From Annona cherimola (Eukaryota > Streptophyta > Magnoliopsida > Magnoliales > Annonaceae), in assembly GCA_030490835.1 (NCBI GenBank), contig CM059975.1, forward strand, positions 52,009,174-52,073,173: a DNA stretch of 64,000 nucleotides. The letters run 5' to 3'. Positions 61,086-64,000 of this stretch are shown here, piece by piece (the first letter of the stretch is position 1; every line of letters begins with the position of its first letter). The position numbers and the translations under genes are program-made. Under the pieces are notes generated by a model that was given only the letters and a program-made list of their open reading frames with translations, was not told the DNA's origin and searched no databases.

Positions 61086-61398
61086 AATATCCCCACACTT
61101 GAACTTTTGCTTGTCTTCAAGCAAATACAAAGGAATTCAAGAATATATTACAAAATTTCAAAACTTTGAACACAAAGTGGGCATAAATGTTTAGCCAATC
61201 ATTAAAACTAATGAAAATATTAAACTAAAAATTTTCAAACATGACACTCCTTGAAAATCTCGGTCAACAATCTCTTCTCACATGACTAATACTATACATC
61301 CTGTCACCTAATTTGTTTTCTATCATTAAGAGTTCAAAAACTGCCGCAATAAACTCCTAATTATCAGATATCTTCCCCCTTATCTAGTTATTCCATAC
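61086..61398 (-). mobile_element. Athila/Tat-like PPT and 3' untranslated internal remnant
   Basis: On the minus strand the LTR is preceded by AAGTGTGGGGATATT, and before that by GAAGACAAGCAAAAGTTC, the same phrase as before the LTR at 15690. The rest has no ORF and is cut by the next LTR. Confidence 0.8.
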
Positions 61399-62735
61399 TG
61401 TGGCGCCCCGAACCGAGCGTCACATAACCTTACTCCAAGATCTTATCGATTGGTAAATGTGAATTAGGATTGTTGGCCTGATCACGCGATGGGTTCTTAA
61501 TTGGATCTCGTCTAAAAAAATTTCTTTCTTTCATCACATAACATATACTCATCATCATTCATAATGAACTTATCCATAACATCATAAGTCATCAACTTCT
61601 CATATTATTCATAACTTCATAATTTCATACAACCTATGTCCTTTTTCATCATATTCCATTAGGGAATCTATTCATACAAAAATCTACTAACCTTTGTAGA
61701 TTCTTCTTTTCCTTTAGCAGCACATGCCCTTCATCTCTTGGCTTTCCCTACACCTGTCTGAGGTTAGGAAAACAAAACATGAGTCGAAACTCAATAAGCA
61801 AGCATTTTTCTTTCATTTAAATGCATTTCTCTCCATTCTATAGAAGACACTTATCAAGTGATCAATTACCAATGGAATAAGAAACCTTTTCGTAAACCAT
61901 TCTTGAAAATAATTCATGTGAACCATTCATGTAAATCATTCGTAAATGCATTTCTCTTCATTCGATAGGAGACGCTTAGCAAGTGATCAACTACCAATGG
62001 AATAGAAACCTTTTCATAAATATTGGATGTGCAAATGCTTCCTTTCCATTCCTGACATAAACCTTCGTGTGCGGGTACGCTAATCCAGGGAACATCTCAC
62101 ATAGCATGGTCCAATACACCAGCTGTCTCCGACTTGGCCTCATCAAGGGGAACCTCTCTTCCTCTTGATGCCTACATGGTTCCTACATGCATAACTTTTG
62201 ATTTCCCTGGCATTATATACCTCTTACACCAGGTGACTTGTCATTCTCATGTAGAGAATTATTTGCAACATCCCTTAAAAACATCATTTCAAATCCATGC
62301 TTTCCTTTTCAATCTATGTATGAAAATGCAATGCATTCATTCACACATAACATTCCTTTGCCTCCACCTCTAGGAAGGACGCCGTCAGCACAGTCCATAC
62401 GACTCGGCAATAGTGAAGGGGGACCCTCTGATCCACTTTCTACCTCCACCAAAGCCTCTTCCTTGTGCCCCCACCTCTTGGGAGGACGCCACCGGCACAC
62501 AACCTTTGCGACTTGGCAATGGTGAAGAGGGATCCCCGATCCTACTTCCTCCACCAAAGCCTCTTCATTATGCATCATACATGTGCACATGTCCATGAAC
62601 ATCACATGATATCAATATGCCGACATGACTTTTCATAAAAACTCATATTCATTATTTCAAAATATTATAGGAATGACCACCCTTAAACACATTTCATAAA
62701 TACTTGAGAATAAAACATATTTTCAAAAGGGTTTG
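61399..62735 (-). mobile_element. Chromovirus LTR, minus strand, 3' part
   Basis: It starts TGTGGCGCCCCGAACC, the inverse of the GGGGCGCCACA end. It runs backwards through GAGTCGAAACTCAATAAGCAAGC (61782) and CCTGGCATTATATACCTCTTACACC (62208), matching 43205-43240. It is broken at 62736 by a second LTR of the family. Confidence 0.85.
62355..62568. repeat. Two tandem units of about 106 bp in the chromovirus LTR
   Basis: CCTCCACC...GGACGCC(G/A)(T/C)C(A/G)GCAC...GGCAAT(A/G)GTGAAG...CCACCAAAGCCTCTTCC occurs twice in a row. A single unit is at 63308-63420 in the neighbouring LTR. Frames across the units on both strands are artefacts of this repeat. Confidence 0.8.
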
Positions 62736-64000
62736 TGTTGCGCCCCGAACTGGGGAGCCTAGAAGCCTTACTCCAGGACCGATTTTGATTAGTAAATGTG
62801 AATCAGGATTGTTGCCCTGATCACGTGGCGGGTTCTTAATTAGATCTCTTCCAAAAAAAATTTTCTTTTCATTCGTCACTTAAGCATACACTTTATTCAT
62901 AATAGACTCATCCATATCATCATAAAACCATTCATACTTCTTTTTATTGAAATAATTCACATAAGTACAATCATGTTTGTAATATCCTTAAAACATGTCT
63001 TCAACATGATTATCATACATTTGTCCCTTTGGACGAATACCTAGAACTGCAATTAAATTTGCAAGTCATTTCTACGTGGCATCCTTTATGAGTCAGCTCC
63101 ATGGCTTGTTTATCATTTTAAAAACACATACGAGTAATAATGCTTAGTAAGCAAGCCTTTTTCTTTAGCAAATAAACATTTTCCTTTCATTCAAATGCAT
63201 TTCTCCCAATTTGGTAGGAAACACTTACCAAGTGATCAATTACCAATGGGACAGAAACTTTTTCATGGATTTCATGAGAATGTAATGCATTCATTCATTC
63301 ATGACTTTCCTTGTGCCTCCACCTCTTGGGATGACGCCACCGGCACACAGCCCTTGCGACTTGGCAATAGTGAAGGGAGATCCTTGATCCGCTTTCTACC
63401 TCCACCAAAGCTTCTTCATTATGCTCCATGAACATACACATATGCCAGCATGACATGTCCATAAAATGTTCATAAAAGGCATTTAATAAGCATGTTGGCA
63501 ATCATTTCATGTAAAGCAGTATAGGAATGACCATCCTTGAATATATTTCAAAAAACAGTAAACATTTCCAAATATTTAGAAATTATTTTGCAAAGCATAT
63601 AACTTGCTTTACAAATCATCATTTTCAAAAAGAGTTGCTTGCTTATCTCCTCAGTCTGTGTCCTCCACCTTTTCTTTTCCTTTTTCTATACAAGGAAAAA
63701 TGATATTTTATCTATATCATTCCATGTCTTAGATTGCTTCTCATGCATGCTTTATAATCATTTATTACCTCATTCCTATAGAGGTTAATCTTATAAAGAT
63801 ACTTGGTCATTATCTCCTTATATGAATTTTTTATCCATAATTTCCTTTAAAATTTTCATTTATATATTCTTTAAGATATAAATGCTAATCTCATTTTTTT
63901 CCACCCAATTTACGCTTTTTTACTGTTCATTGTACTGTTTATCATCAATGTTCACGGGGTTACTGTTCACCAGAGGTTACTGTTCACAACGACGTAGGTT
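62736..64000 (-). mobile_element. Second chromovirus-like LTR, minus strand, runs off the window
   Basis: It starts TGTTGCGCCCCGAACTGGGG and repeats the landmarks of its neighbour (GATCACGTGGCGGGTTCTTAATTAGATCTC; the GGATGACGCCACCGGCACAC unit). Its right part, GAGGTTAATCTTATAAAGATAC and ACTGTTCAC repeats, matches 11410-11590. The LTR start would lie beyond 64,000. Confidence 0.82.

Noticed and set aside
62134..62605. Four overlapping ORFs of 61-98 codons on both strands
   Set aside because: They follow the G/C-rich 106-bp tandem unit of an LTR; no domain, and the frames are not kept in the single unit at 63308-63420.
1..64000. A host protein-coding gene with introns
   Set aside because: All stretches with recognisable protein motifs belong to retrotransposon gag, pol or the Sirevirus third ORF. 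Remaining AT-rich stretches show no conserved motif or exon-like series.

Overview
This window reads as plant nuclear heterochromatin from a flowering plant. I found no host gene, tRNA, rRNA or CRISPR array. Almost every stretch can be assigned to LTR retrotransposons or their debris, and most are AT-rich, full of stop codons and nested in one another. The species cannot be told from the sequence.

Four groups of elements recur. (1) Sirevirus-type Ty1/copia elements: pol with protease, integrase, YVDD reverse transcriptase and RNase H; a third ORF after pol; the 12-base purine tract AAAAAGGGGGAG used more than once; LTRs of about 1.5-1.7 kb (TGTTGG...CCAACA) packed with AAGTCGACTT-like palindromes. 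(2) Ty3-type chromoviruses, probably Tekay/Del-like, with LTRs near 4.2 kb (TGTGAAACCC...GGGGCGCCACA) and one degraded pol with a chromodomain-like tail. (3) Ty3-type Athila/Tat-like elements with LTRs of 1.3 or 2.3-2.9 kb whose sense strand ends GTGCACTTGCGGTGAGATTGCGAACA or a variant. (4) A 1.7 kb LTR (TGTGAGGACC...GCGTTACA) of chromovirus-like layout.

Layout. 1-9206: 3' part of a plus-strand Sirevirus, with a solo LTR (5815-7532) inside its last polypurine tract. 9207-20770: an older minus-strand Sirevirus whose two LTRs are split apart by chromovirus and Athila/Tat debris, with a solo LTR (18619-19937) inside the right LTR. 20771-22831: unassigned sequence and LTR fragments. 22832-32055: a chromovirus pol and its 3' LTR, interrupted by an inverted chromovirus LTR and a Sirevirus LTR scrap. 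32056-39888: degenerate LTR-like sequence holding a 2.3 kb solo LTR (34959-37297) and an Athila/Tat-like LTR. 39894-44097: a 4.2 kb chromovirus solo LTR. 44103-58183: a decayed copia element containing a nest: a Sirevirus solo LTR (46204-57195), split by a chromovirus LTR (46582-53742) and an Athila/Tat-like solo LTR (54544-56879). The chromovirus LTR in turn holds a minus-strand Sirevirus fragment with the only long intact ORF here, 524 codons at 49489-51063. 58189-64000: minus-strand Athila/Tat-like 3' LTR followed by two chromovirus LTR pieces.

Seven LTRs stand alone between perfect 5-bp target duplications (GGGAG, GCATT, AAAAC, AAATT, ATTTT, GTCGC, AAGCC), so recombination between LTR pairs has been frequent. 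The best leads are the Sirevirus third ORF, which looks soluble rather than envelope-like, and the palindrome arrays that occupy both the Sirevirus LTR and the spacer in front of that ORF.
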